Source of the DNA: Cupriavidus sp. WKF15
Lineage (GTDB): Bacteria; Pseudomonadota; Gammaproteobacteria; Burkholderiales; Burkholderiaceae
Length of the DNA stretch: 64,000 nucleotides
Assembly: GCF_029278605.1 (NCBI RefSeq)
Contig: NZ_CP119573.1
Span: 1,116,001 to 1,180,000 of the forward strand
Direction: 5' to 3'
Each line of letters starts with the position of its first letter. Within the stretch, counting starts at the first letter, position 1. The translations under genes were made by a program, and so were the position numbers. Below, piece after piece: positions 8,649 through 18,400 of the stretch. The notes beneath the pieces are model-generated. The model did no database searches and was not told the DNA's origin. It was given only the letters and a program-made list of their open reading frames with translations.

Positions 8649-10817
8649 ATGCGTGCGGCCGAAACCCTGATCGGACCCCAAATGGAAGACGACTCGATCC
8701 CTTCACAGAGCCTGCTGCCGCAGGCAGCCAATATCGACGCTCCCCCCGCCCCGGACGCCCCGACCACACGCGCGAACGGCAACGCCTTATATGTCAACCG
8801 CGAACTGAGCCAGCTCGAGTTCAACCGCCGCGTGCTGATGCAGGCCGCCGATCCCGACACGCCGCTGCTGGAACGCCTGCGCTTCCTCTGCATCTTCAGC
8901 AGCAACCTGGACGAGTTCTACGAGATCCGCGTGGCGGGCCTGAAGGAGCAATGCCTGGTCCAGTCGCCGGCCAGCGGACCCGATGGCCTTTCCCCGCAGG
9001 CGCTCTATGATCTGGTGAACGCCCGGGTGCGCGAGCTGGTCGCGCTGCAGTACCGGATGCTCAATGAGGTCCTGATTCCCGCGCTCGCCGCCGAGCAGGT
9101 CTGCTTCCTGCGGCGGCCGTCCTGGAATGCCGTGCAGGCGGAATGGATCCGCGAGTATTTCTTTAATGAGCTGATGCCCGTGTTGACGCCGATCGGGCTG
9201 GATCCGGCGCACCCCTTCCCGCGCGTGCTCAACAAGAGCCTGAATTTCGCCGTGGAGCTGGAAGGCAAGGATGCATTTGGCCGCCGCTCGGGCAACGCCA
9301 TCGTGCAGGCGCCGCGTGCGCTGCCGCGCGTCATTGCCTTGCCGCCGGAGGTGGCGGGCTGCCGGCACGGTTTCGTCTTCCTGTCATCCATCCTGCATGC
9401 GCATGTCTGCGAGCTCTTCAACGGCATGACGGTGCGCGGCTGCTACCAGTTCCGCGTGACGCGCAACAGCGAGATGTTCGTGGACGAGGAAGAAATCAAG
9501 AACCTGCGCGAAGCGCTGCAGGGCGAGCTGCCGCAGCGGCATTTCGGCGATGCCCTGCGGCTCGAAGTGGCGGACAACTGCCCGCCGCCGGTGACCTTGT
9601 TCCTGCAGCAGCAGTTCGGCCTGTCCGCCATGGAGGTGTTCTCGGTCAATGGGCCCGTCAACCTGGTGCGGATGCTGCAGGTGCCCGAGCAGGTCGACCG
9701 CCCCGATCTCAAGTACCCGCCTTTCCGGCCCGGCTTGCCAAAGGGATTGCAGCCGCAAACCGACATGTTCCGCGCCATCCGCGAAGGCGACATCCTGCTG
9801 CATCACCCATTCCAGTCATTCGCGCCGGTGGTGGACTTTGTCCGCCAGGCGGCGCAGGACCCGGACGTCGTGGCGATCCGCCAGACCGTCTATCGCGCGG
9901 GCCATGACTCAGTACTGCTGTCCGCGCTGATTGATGCGGCGCGCAAGGGCAAGGAAGTCACGGCGGTGGTGGAACTGCTCGCGCGCTTCGACGAGGAAGC
10001 CAATATCGGCTGGGCCGCGCAGCTCGAAGAGGCCGGCGCCCATGTGGTCTACGGCGTGGTCGGCTACAAGGCGCACGCCAAGATGGTACTGGTGGTCAGG
10101 CGCGAGGGCGGCCGCCTGCGCCGCTATGCGCACCTCGGTACCGGCAATTACCACAGCCAGACCACGCGCTTCTACACCGACTTCGGGCTGATGACCTGTC
10201 ATCCGGAAATTACGCAGGACGTCGCCAATGTCTTCGGCCAGCTGACCGGGCTCGGGCAGATCAGCAAGACCGCCCATATCTGGCAATCGCCGTTCACCAT
10301 GCACAAGTCCCTGCTGCAGGCCATCCGGCGCGAGGCCGAACATGCGCGCGCAGGGCGCAGGGGCTGGATCATCGCGAAGATGAACGCGCTGCTCGAGCCG
10401 GGGCTGATCCAGGCGCTCTACGATGCCTCGCGCGACGGCGTGCGCGTCGACCTGATCGTGCGCGGTGCCTGCGCCTTGCGGCCGGGCGTACCAGGGCTCT
10501 CGGAGAACATCACCGTGCGTTCCGTGATCGGCCGCTTCCTCGAACATTCGCGGATTTTCTACTTCCATAACGACAAGGCCGAGGACGTGATGCTCTCCAG
10601 TGCGGACTGGATGGACCGCAACCTGTTCCGGCGCATTGAAATCTGCTTTCCGGTCCTGGACGCGCGTCTCAGGAAGCGTGTGATCGCCGAAGGCCTGAAG
10701 CCCTATCTGCGCGACAAGCACGATGCCTGGGAAATGGAAGCGGACGGCAACTACCGGCGCCGGCGCTCGCGGCAGGGGGAATCCGCGCAGGACTTCCTGC
10801 TGGCGAGCCTCACCTGA
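8649..10817 (+). CDS. ppk1: Polyphosphate kinase 1
   Basis: Makes polyphosphate from ATP (reversible) at the inner membrane. The 722-aa chain has the PPK1 order: N domain (LYVNRELSQLEFNRRVL), head domain, and two phospholipase-D-like catalytic domains. The phosphorylated histidine is in YKAHAKMVLVV (His 476 from this start) and the second conserved histidine is in LEHSRIFYFHN (His 633). Neither the ATG at 8649 nor the in-frame ATG at 8682 has a good ribosome site; the family core starts about 50 residues in, so either is possible. It stands alone, with no exopolyphosphatase (ppx) beside it. Confidence 0.95.
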   Translation: MRAAETLIGPQMEDDSIPSQSLLPQAANIDAPPAPDAPTTRANGNALYVNRELSQLEFNRRVLMQAADPDTPLLERLRFLCIFSSNLDEFYEIRVAGLKEQCLVQSPASGPDGLSPQALYDLVNARVRELVALQYRMLNEVLIPALAAEQVCFLRRPSWNAVQAEWIREYFFNELMPVLTPIGLDPAHPFPRVLNKSLNFAVELEGKDAFGRRSGNAIVQAPRALPRVIALPPEVAGCRHGFVFLSSILHAHVCELFNGMTVRGCYQFRVTRNSEMFVDEEEIKNLREALQGELPQRHFGDALRLEVADNCPPPVTLFLQQQFGLSAMEVFSVNGPVNLVRMLQVPEQVDRPDLKYPPFRPGLPKGLQPQTDMFRAIREGDILLHHPFQSFAPVVDFVRQAAQDPDVVAIRQTVYRAGHDSVLLSALIDAARKGKEVTAVVELLARFDEEANIGWAAQLEEAGAHVVYGVVGYKAHAKMVLVVRREGGRLRRYAHLGTGNYHSQTTRFYTDFGLMTCHPEITQDVANVFGQLTGLGQISKTAHIWQSPFTMHKSLLQAIRREAEHARAGRRGWIIAKMNALLEPGLIQALYDASRDGVRVDLIVRGACALRPGVPGLSENITVRSVIGRFLEHSRIFYFHNDKAEDVMLSSADWMDRNLFRRIEICFPVLDARLRKRVIAEGLKPYLRDKHDAWEMEADGNYRRRRSRQGESAQDFLLASLT

Positions 10818-11547
10818 GCACCACCCGCCTGCCGCGACACTACGGTCGCGCTGTCCGACTCCGCGCCGTGCGCGCCTGACCCTGGCAGTCTCCACACTCG
10901 GGCACGTCACCCGTCCGGGGGATATGTGCCACATTCTTGCCGCGGCTTCCGCTGCCCACGCAATGCCGTATCGATTCCCTGCACGAAATGCTGACACACC
11001 GCAAGGTGTCCCCACGCTGCAGTCCTAGAATGTCTGCCGACCTCTTCCCGAACCCCGTGGAAGACACGTCACCCGACAGATACGACGCACGCTTCCCGTT
11101 TCCCTCGCCGGCATGGTCAAACGACAACGCCTCAAGAGGCGGTCCCATTTCCATCTCATCGCCTAAACGCCGCTGAGCCCGGCTGACTCCCTGCTTTCGG
11201 TCCTGCTTTCCACTGATCCGCAAGCGGTGGTTCGTCCGGATTGCATCAGCATTGTCTGAAGAATCGAATTCCTTCTATATCCGGTCGCGATGTGCCAAGC
11301 CTAGACTTTTCCACGCTTTTGCCAAGATCCGCGCTGGCAGCAATGGGCTCGCCGGCGCAGGGGAGATGACCTATGCGATGAACATGGAGTTCGCATCGGC
11401 ACAAGCCGGGGCGCATGCCAGCCAACGGCGGATGCCACGCCGCCGGCCGGCACGGCACTGACCGGTCAGATCGAGACGCCAGCGCGGTACCCGGCGTACC
11501 GCGCTGGCTTGCGTTGGCCGCGCATTCTTGTCACCCGTAAGGAAGCC
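10818..11547. other. 730-bp region without a confident gene
   Basis: Lies between ppk1 and the hybrid kinase. A 27- to 31-codon plus-strand frame around 11366-11461, preceded by GGGGAG, could encode a small arginine-rich peptide (ends RRMPRRRPARH), but nothing else supports it. It is followed at 11478-11508 by a perfect hairpin. The rest shows no recognised gene and probably holds the promoter of the kinase-regulator pair. Confidence 0.4.
11478..11508 (+). other. Perfect 13-bp hairpin in the kinase leader
   Basis: GCCAGCGCGGTAC and its exact complement flank a 5-nt CCGGC loop, ending 39 nt before the kinase start. Only two T follow, so it is not a standard terminator. It may be a leader structure that limits read-through, or an operator for a dimeric regulator; neither is shown. 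Confidence 0.5.
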
Positions 11548-14500
11548 ATGGAAACACAGGGAAACCGCTTGAGGCTGCATATCGGTCAGGCGCTGTCGGC
11601 CGGCGCGTTGTGCCTGCTCCTGCTGGCCGAAGCGGCGCAGGTCGGCTACGAGGAGGGCGGCGTGGCGGGTCGTGACATCGCCACGGAGCCAGCGTCGTGG
11701 CTGCTGGTCCGTGACGCATGGCCGCTACTGCTGCCCGCCCTGGGGCTGAGCCTGCTCCTGGCGATCGGCTATGTGCGTATGCGCCGGCTGGCCGCGCAGC
11801 GCATGAAGGTGGAGGCGAAGCTCTCCCATGAACTGGCGCTGAAGGAAGCCCTGCTTGCCAGCCTGCCCGGGCCCGTGGCAGCGAAAGGCCCCGATCTGCG
11901 CTACATGGACCTCAATCCGGCGTTCGAGCGCTTCTTCGGCATCCGGAAAGCGGATGCGGTGGGCAGGCATGCGCTGGAAGTCGAGCACCTGCGCGACCGG
12001 ATGAGCGGCGAGCTGCTGGCCCTGCAGGACGAAGCCATGCGGACCATGGCGCCACGCCACAAGCATCTGCAAATGAAGAACGCGGCAGGCGAGTTGCGGC
12101 GCGTGAAGTTCTGGGTCTCGCCGTTCCGCAACCCGGATGGCACACCGGGCGGCATCGTCACCATGCACTTCGACGTGACGGAGATCGATGAAGCGCGCGA
12201 GCGCGCGCAAGAGTTCGAGCGCAGGTTGAAGGACGTGATCGACAGCCTGCCCGTGACCGTGTTCCAGAGCCGCTTGCGAACCCGTGACCTGGACCAGAAC
12301 TGGGAGGTGACGTATGCCGCCGGCGATGGCGCGGGGCTTGGCGTCGATACCGCCTCCGCGCTTGGCGCTGGCTCGCCGGAGCAAGCCGGCGTCTGCCCGG
12401 AGGACCATCCGCGGCTTCGTGCCGCGATCCTGGAGAGCGCGCGTTCATGCCAGCCGCTGGATATTGTCGGGCGCCTGAAGCGGGAGGCGGAACTGCGGTG
12501 GATCCAGGCCCGCGCCACCCCCAGGCGGGAGGGGGTGTTCACCGTGTGGAATGGCGTGATCCTCGATGTCACCGACCAGCATCGCCAGGCCGACGCGCTG
12601 CAAGAGGCCAAGGAGGCGGCCGAGTCCGCGCTGCGTGCCAAGGAGGGATTCCTTGCCATGATGAGCCATGAGATCCGTACGCCGATGAACGGCATCCTGG
12701 GGCTGGTCGAACTGCTGCAGAACACAGGGCTGGCGCCCGAGCAGCAACGCCTGCTCGCGCTGGCGCAGGAATCTGGCCAGGCGCTCGCGCAGATCCTCGA
12801 CGATATCCTGGACTACGCGAAGATCGAAGCGGGCCGCCTGGCGATCCTGCCGGCGCCGCTGGACCTGCGCGACCTGCTGGACAGCGTCTCGTCGCTGCTG
12901 ATGCCGCAGGCGCAAAAGAAGGGCCTGCAGCTGCGCCTGTACGTCAGTCCGGAGGTTCCCGCCACGGTACGCGCCGACGGCATCCGGATGCGTCAGATCC
13001 TCTTCAATCTGCTGGGCAATGCCATCAAATTCACCGACCACGGCAGCGTCGCGCTGCGCGCCACGATCGAGGCATGCACGGATGAAACCGCGACCGTGCT
13101 GGTAGAGGTGCAGGACACCGGCATCGGCATTGCAAAGGCAGACATGGGCCGGCTCTTCACGCCATTCGTGCAGGTCGAGCGCAGCTCGACGCGCCGCTTT
13201 GGCGGCACCGGGCTCGGGCTCGCCATCTCGCGCAGCCTGGCCGCCATGATGGGCGGCAGCCTGGCGCTGTCCAGCGAGGAAGGCACGGGCACGACGGCGG
13301 CACTGCGCGTGCCGTGCACGATCCTGTGCCAGCAATACGAACTGCCCTTGCTGCAGCAGCGCAAGGTGGCCGTCCGCGTTCGCGACCCGGACATCGCGCA
13401 GGCGCTCCTCGCCCATGTCCGGACCGCGGGCATGGTCCCGCTGGCGGAGCATGATGAGGCAGCGCAGGCGGCTGTCGTGCTGGCCGATGCGGACCCGCTG
13501 CCGGCGCTCAGCGGCGACAAGCGCCTGGTCCTGGTGACGACAAAGTGGAAGCAGCTCGGCTTCGGGGCCGATCAACATGGCAGCGTGCGACTGAGCGCGA
13601 ATCCGCTGCGGTGGGCCGCGTTCATCGGCGCGGTGGAACGAGCGCTGGAACGCCAGGCGTCGCCGGCCGTCGCCGGGGAAGCCGGCCCCACGCAAGCGGC
13701 AGCCGCTTTGCGCGCGCCGAGGCGCTGGCGGATCCTCGTGGCCGAAGACCATCGTATCAACCAGGACGTCATCCGGCAGCAGCTCGTGCGGCTTGGCCAC
13801 CTGCCGACGGTGGTGGATAACGGCGAGGCCGCGCTGCAGGCGTTGGGCTCTGGCGAGTTCGACCTCGTGCTGACGGACTTCCACCTGCCGGTGATGGACG
13901 GCTTCGCGCTGACGCAGGCCATCCGCAACAGCCGGGACGCCGCGCTGCACACGCTGCCCGTGGTGGGCATTACCGCGACCACGGCGCCGGACGAACACCG
14001 GCTTGGCTTCGACTCTGGCATGAATGCGTGCGTGCTGAAGCCGGTCACGCTGGCCTCGCTGCAGGAAGGCCTGTCCCGCGCGATGGACGCACGCGGCAGC
14101 GCGCGCGAACCGATCGGGGCCGGGCCGCGGCGGGCCGGCGGCACGGGCATCCCTGCTTTCGATGCCACGCGCTTGCGGCGCGAAAGCCTGCTGGAGGTGC
14201 TTCATGCGGGATCGGGCGACGCCGGGCTGCAGGACTGCATCGCGGCGCTCGCGGAGGATCGGGAGAGATTGGTCGATTGCCTTGCCAGGGGAGCGATCGG
14301 CGAACTCAAGCCGTGGTGCCACCGCATGCGCGGCGCACTCTCGGTGTTCGGCCACCCACACCTGGACGAAATCATGGATCGCTTTCAGAAGACCGTGCAG
14401 TCGGGCGCCGCGGCGCAGGTGCGCGCCGCCGGCCAACCGGTGCTGGATGTCATCGCGTACCTGATCGAAGCGCTCGGAACCGACGCCGGTGCGGCGAACG

Positions 14501-14616
14501 ACGGTGCCGCCGGCCGCGTTCAGGGGCCGGTGAGCTGCCGCGACTGTGCGCGTCCGGATGATGCATGCCCTGGCGGCAATTCCGGTGGCGACCTTGTATC
14601 TGGAGTAGAGGAATAG
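11548..14616 (+). CDS. Hybrid sensor histidine kinase (PAS-HisKA-HATPase-REC-Hpt)
   Basis: A 1022-aa membrane sensor kinase with a full internal phosphorelay. Two membrane helices (about residues 20-36 and 60-78) leave only a short periplasmic loop. PAS-like regions cover about 95-215 and 220-345. The HisKA phosphoacceptor is His374 in MMSHEIRTPMNG; the ATPase boxes are NLLGNAIKFTD, DTGIGI and GGTGLGLAIS. The receiver aspartate is Asp777 in LTDFHLPVMDG, and the Hpt histidine is His925 in WCHRMRG. The layout is that of BvgS/EvgS without the periplasmic Venus-flytrap domains, which points to a cytoplasmic or membrane signal. AAGGAAG before 11548 decides the start. The response-regulator gene follows after 2 bp. 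Confidence 0.93.
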   Translation: METQGNRLRLHIGQALSAGALCLLLLAEAAQVGYEEGGVAGRDIATEPASWLLVRDAWPLLLPALGLSLLLAIGYVRMRRLAAQRMKVEAKLSHELALKEALLASLPGPVAAKGPDLRYMDLNPAFERFFGIRKADAVGRHALEVEHLRDRMSGELLALQDEAMRTMAPRHKHLQMKNAAGELRRVKFWVSPFRNPDGTPGGIVTMHFDVTEIDEARERAQEFERRLKDVIDSLPVTVFQSRLRTRDLDQNWEVTYAAGDGAGLGVDTASALGAGSPEQAGVCPEDHPRLRAAILESARSCQPLDIVGRLKREAELRWIQARATPRREGVFTVWNGVILDVTDQHRQADALQEAKEAAESALRAKEGFLAMMSHEIRTPMNGILGLVELLQNTGLAPEQQRLLALAQESGQALAQILDDILDYAKIEAGRLAILPAPLDLRDLLDSVSSLLMPQAQKKGLQLRLYVSPEVPATVRADGIRMRQILFNLLGNAIKFTDHGSVALRATIEACTDETATVLVEVQDTGIGIAKADMGRLFTPFVQVERSSTRRFGGTGLGLAISRSLAAMMGGSLALSSEEGTGTTAALRVPCTILCQQYELPLLQQRKVAVRVRDPDIAQALLAHVRTAGMVPLAEHDEAAQAAVVLADADPLPALSGDKRLVLVTTKWKQLGFGADQHGSVRLSANPLRWAAFIGAVERALERQASPAVAGEAGPTQAAAALRAPRRWRILVAEDHRINQDVIRQQLVRLGHLPTVVDNGEAALQALGSGEFDLVLTDFHLPVMDGFALTQAIRNSRDAALHTLPVVGITATTAPDEHRLGFDSGMNACVLKPVTLASLQEGLSRAMDARGSAREPIGAGPRRAGGTGIPAFDATRLRRESLLEVLHAGSGDAGLQDCIAALAEDRERLVDCLARGAIGELKPWCHRMRGALSVFGHPHLDEIMDRFQKTVQSGAAAQVRAAGQPVLDVIAYLIEALGTDAGAANDGAAGRVQGPVSCRDCARPDDACPGGNSGGDLVSGVEE

Positions 14617-14618
14617 CG

Positions 14619-15269
14619 ATGGTAATCAGAGTCGTGCTGGCGGACGATCATCCGCTGATCATTTTCGGGGTGCGGCAGACGCTGGCCGCGGCGGCAGGCA
14701 TCCGGGTCGTGGCCGATGCGCCCAATCCCCGGGCGCTGATGGAGCTGTTGCGCAACGTGCCGTGCGATGTGCTGGTGACCGACTTTTCCATGCCTTGCGG
14801 CGCCATGCCAGATGGCCTGACGATGCTGGCCGCGCTGCGCACCCGGTTTCCTCACGTCAGGGTGGTGATCCTGACCATGCTGGAGAACCCGGGACTGATG
14901 GCCAGCATGCAGGACGTTGGCGTGCTGGGCATCGTCAACAAGCGTGACGACCTGTCGGAACTGCCGGAGGTGATCGCGGCGGCGTACCGGCGCAGGCGGA
15001 TGCTCGGTACCTCCGTGCGCGAGGACATGAAACGCTGGGAACAACAGACGTTGCAGCGGCATGCCAGGCGCAGCCTCAGCCTCAGCCCGCGTGAAATGGA
15101 GGTTGTGCGCATGTACGTCAAGGGCATGACGACGACTCAGGTGGCGCGCTACCTGCATCGCAGTGTCAATACGGTTAGCACGCAGAAGAGCAACGCCATG
15201 CGCAAGCTGGGGTTGTCTAATGACGCGGAGCTGTTTGATTATGCGCATGAGCATGGGTTGAAGTCGTGA
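14619..15269 (+). CDS. NarL/LuxR-family response regulator (BvgA/RcsB-like)
   Basis: A 216-aa response regulator. The receiver domain (1-125) has the acidic pair ADDHPL at residues 9-10 and the phosphoacceptor Asp55 in LVTDFSMP. The LuxR-type helix-turn-helix (about 150-205) reads SPREMEVVRMYVKGMTTTQV and then NTVSTQKSNAMRKLGL, closest in style to RcsB/BvgA. It starts 2 bp after the kinase stop, so the two are surely co-translated and form one phosphorelay. The large adhesin gene converges on its 3' end, so control of surface structures is an attractive but untested guess. Confidence 0.92.
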   Translation: MVIRVVLADDHPLIIFGVRQTLAAAAGIRVVADAPNPRALMELLRNVPCDVLVTDFSMPCGAMPDGLTMLAALRTRFPHVRVVILTMLENPGLMASMQDVGVLGIVNKRDDLSELPEVIAAAYRRRRMLGTSVREDMKRWEQQTLQRHARRSLSLSPREMEVVRMYVKGMTTTQVARYLHRSVNTVSTQKSNAMRKLGLSNDAELFDYAHEHGLKS

Positions 15270-15331
15270 GGGGGGAATGCGCGTTGTCTGGATGGGTTTG
15301 GATGTCGTTCTTGCTCGGACAAAAAGTGACT

Positions 15332-15435
15332 CGCCGGCTACGCCGGCGAAACAGCGGCGCCCGCCAAGCACAACGAGCCAGTCCCCACCACAAAGCCCCG
15401 CCGGCCACGCCGGCGAAACAGCGGCGCCTGCCAAG
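15332..15435. repeat. Two copies of a 37-bp palindrome-containing repeat
   Basis: Copy 1 is 15332-15368 and copy 2 is 15399-15435. They differ at two positions and start 67 bp apart. Each begins with CGCCGGC, 3 nt, GCCGGCG, a perfect 7-bp hairpin, and ends GCGGCGCCYGCCAAG. The block lies between the convergent response-regulator and adhesin genes, typical of dispersed intergenic palindromes (REP-like). Its end resembles one arm of the hairpin at 39093-39129. Confidence 0.75.
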
Positions 15436-15479
15436 AACGACAGACCCCACCCCTTAGCCATTCCCGCAAAGGCCCTTTT

Positions 15480-18400
15480 TTACCAGTGGAAGCCGGCACC
15501 GATCGTCGCGCCGACATTGCCGCGCGAATTGGTGGTCACGCCTCCCTTGAACACCCACTTGCCAGAGTCTGAGAGCGCCGACACCCCCAGTGCAAGCGCG
15601 GACTGGCCGCTGTAGGTGCTGCCGGCCAGCGCGACCATGCCCTTGCCTGGCAGTACCGACTGCGGCAGCCCCGCCAGCGCCATGGCCGAGGCGGCGCCCG
15701 CGTTGGCGTCGCGCTGCACCCCGTCGATCCGGTTGTTCAGGCTGTTGATGGACTGGGTGTTGCCGCCAACCTGCTGGTTCAGGTTGGCAATGTCCTGCGT
15801 GTTCTCGTCTACCTTCTGGTTGGTCGCGTACAACTGCGAGCCGTTGACCGCGTCGGTGCTGCCTGCACTGATGCGGCCGGCAGCGACGTTGGTCACGGTG
15901 CGCTCGCTTCCGGCCGACCCGACGCTGACCGTGCCGGCCGCGCTGCCGCCGGCGAACTGGTAGGTGGTGCCGCCCACCACGCCGCTGGCGGTGGCCACCG
16001 CCGCCGCCGTGACCGAGCCGGCGCCGAGCGCTACGCTGTTGGCGTCCGATGCCACGGCGTTGCGGCCGAGCGCGAGTGCGCTGTCGCCGGTGGCCGTTGC
16101 GTTGTAGCCCACCGCTGTCGATCCTTGCCCCTGAGCGTAGGCGTCGGCTTGCGGCAGCCCCGTGTCGTTGGTGCGGACATAGCGGATGCCGCGCCCGTTC
16201 TGCTCGGTGTACTCGGTCGACTGGTCGCCAGCGAAATTGTTGATGACGGCGTTGGTCTCGTTGAGTTGCGACATGTTCACCGCGTCGCTGTCATTGACGC
16301 CGCGTGCCACATTGGTGATCTTCGTGCCTCCGGCCTTGGTCACCGAATTGTACGTGTCGCCGCCCATCGTCACGCTGTTGTAATTGACCGTGCCATCGGC
16401 ATTCGTGTCGTACTTTACGGCGCCCTGGTCCAGGGTCGAGATGTTCGACGCGATCTGCTCGATGGCCTGGTTTGTCGCATACAGCTGGGAACCGTTGACA
16501 GCATCGGTGCTGTCGGCACTGATGCGGCCAGCGGCCACATTGGTGATGGTGCGCTCGGCGCCGGCGGCGCCGACGCTGACGGTGCTGGTCGGCGCGGTGC
16601 CTGCAAAAGTGTAGTCCTTGCCGGCGATGGTCACGTCCGTGGTGGCCACCGCGGCGGCGGTGACCGAGCCAGAGCCGAGCGCAACATCGCCCGCATTGGC
16701 GGCGACGCTGTTGTGGCCGATTGCCACCGCATCCGCTCCGGCCGCATTGCTGTCGCGTCCCATGGCCACGGCACTGTCCCCGGATGCCTGCGCGTTATAG
16801 CCGACTGCGGTCGAGGCCTGCCCCTTGGCGTAGGCGTCAGCCTGCGGCAGACCAGTGTCATTGGTGCGGACGTAGCGGATGCCGTGGCCGTTCTCTTCCG
16901 TGTACGTGGTCGACTGGTCGCCGGCGAAGTTGTCGACCGTATTGGTGATGCTGGTCACGTCGGCCTTGACTTCATTCAGCTGGGACACGTTCACCGCATC
17001 GCTGTCAGCCACGCCGCGCGCCACGTTGGTGATTCTCGTGCCGCCGGTCTTGGTCACCGTGTCATACGTCTCGCCCCCCATCGTCACGCTGTTGTAATTG
17101 ACGGTGCCGTCCGCAAACCGGTCGTACTTGACCGCGCCCTGGTCCAGGGCCTCGATGGCCTCGTTGGTCGCATAGAGCTGCGAGCCGTTGATGGCATCGG
17201 TGCTGGTGGCGCCGATGCGGCCGGCGGCTACGTTGGTGATGGTGCGCTCGGCGCCGATGTCGCCAACGCTGACCGTGCTGGCCGGCGCGGTGCCGGCGAA
17301 GGTGTAGTCCTTGCCGGCAATCGTCGTGCCCGCCGTGCCAACCGCGGCCTGCGTCACGGAACCCGCGCCGAGTGCCACGTCGTTGTCGTTGGCGGCCACG
17401 GCATTGCGGCCAAGCGCCAGCGCATCGCCGCCGAGTGCGACGGCGTTGTAGCCCAGTGCGGACGAGCCGACGCCTTGCGCGTGCGCATCGTCCAGCGGCA
17501 GGCCGCTGTCGTTGGTGCGCACATAGCGGATGCCGCGGCCGTTGTCGTCGATGTACGTATCGGACTGGTCGCCGGCAAAGTTGTTGATGATGGCGTTGGT
17601 CTCGTTGAGCTGCGACATGTTCACCGCATCGCTGTCGTCCACGCCGCGCGCGACGTTGACGATCTTCGTGCCGCCCGTCCTGGTCACCGGGTTGTAGGTA
17701 TCGCCACCTAGCGTCACGCTGTTGCGGCTGCTGTCGTCGTACAGGACCGCATTCGCCGTGGCAGCCTGCAACTGGCTTACGTTGACAGCGTCGTTGGCCG
17801 CCGTGCCGGCGGTCAGGCCGGTGATCTTGCCGCTGCCGCCGTCATTGACGGTGACGTTGCCGAATTTCGGCGCGTCGGCCAGCTGCAGGTTGATCGCGCC
17901 CGAGATCGGGTCGGTTACGGTTTTCAGGTTGCCGCCGGAGTAGGTGCCGGCGGTGGTGGCGGCACCGGTGATCGCCAGCGTGTCGCCGAGATGGCGGTCG
18001 ACGCTGCCGCCGCTGTTGCCGCTGAAGCTGAGCGGCTTGTCCAGTTCCTGTGACACGGCATGCAGTTGCGAGCCGTTGATGGCGTCGGTGCTGGTGGCGC
18101 TGACCTGGCCGGCCGCAACATTCTGGATCTGCCGGGGAGCCGCCGCGGAACCTACGCTCACCACATCGCCCGCCGCCAGCGACCCGCCGGCAAAGGTGTA
18201 CGCAACGCCATTCACGGTCATGCCGGGTGTGGGCGTGGCCGCGGACACCGTGGCATTGTTGCCCAGCACGACGGCACCGCTCAGGCCGGCCGGAACGGAC
18301 ACATTGTTGCCCACCACGAACGCATTGTCGGCGTCGATGGTGTTGTTATTGCCCAGTGCGTAGCTGCCGGAGCCGTTGATGGTGTTGGGGTCGCCGATGG

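Noticed and set aside
16125..17711. A long open frame antisense to the autotransporter, rich in Val, Gly and His.
   Set aside because: It is a shadow of the repeat-rich adhesin gene and has no domain of its own.
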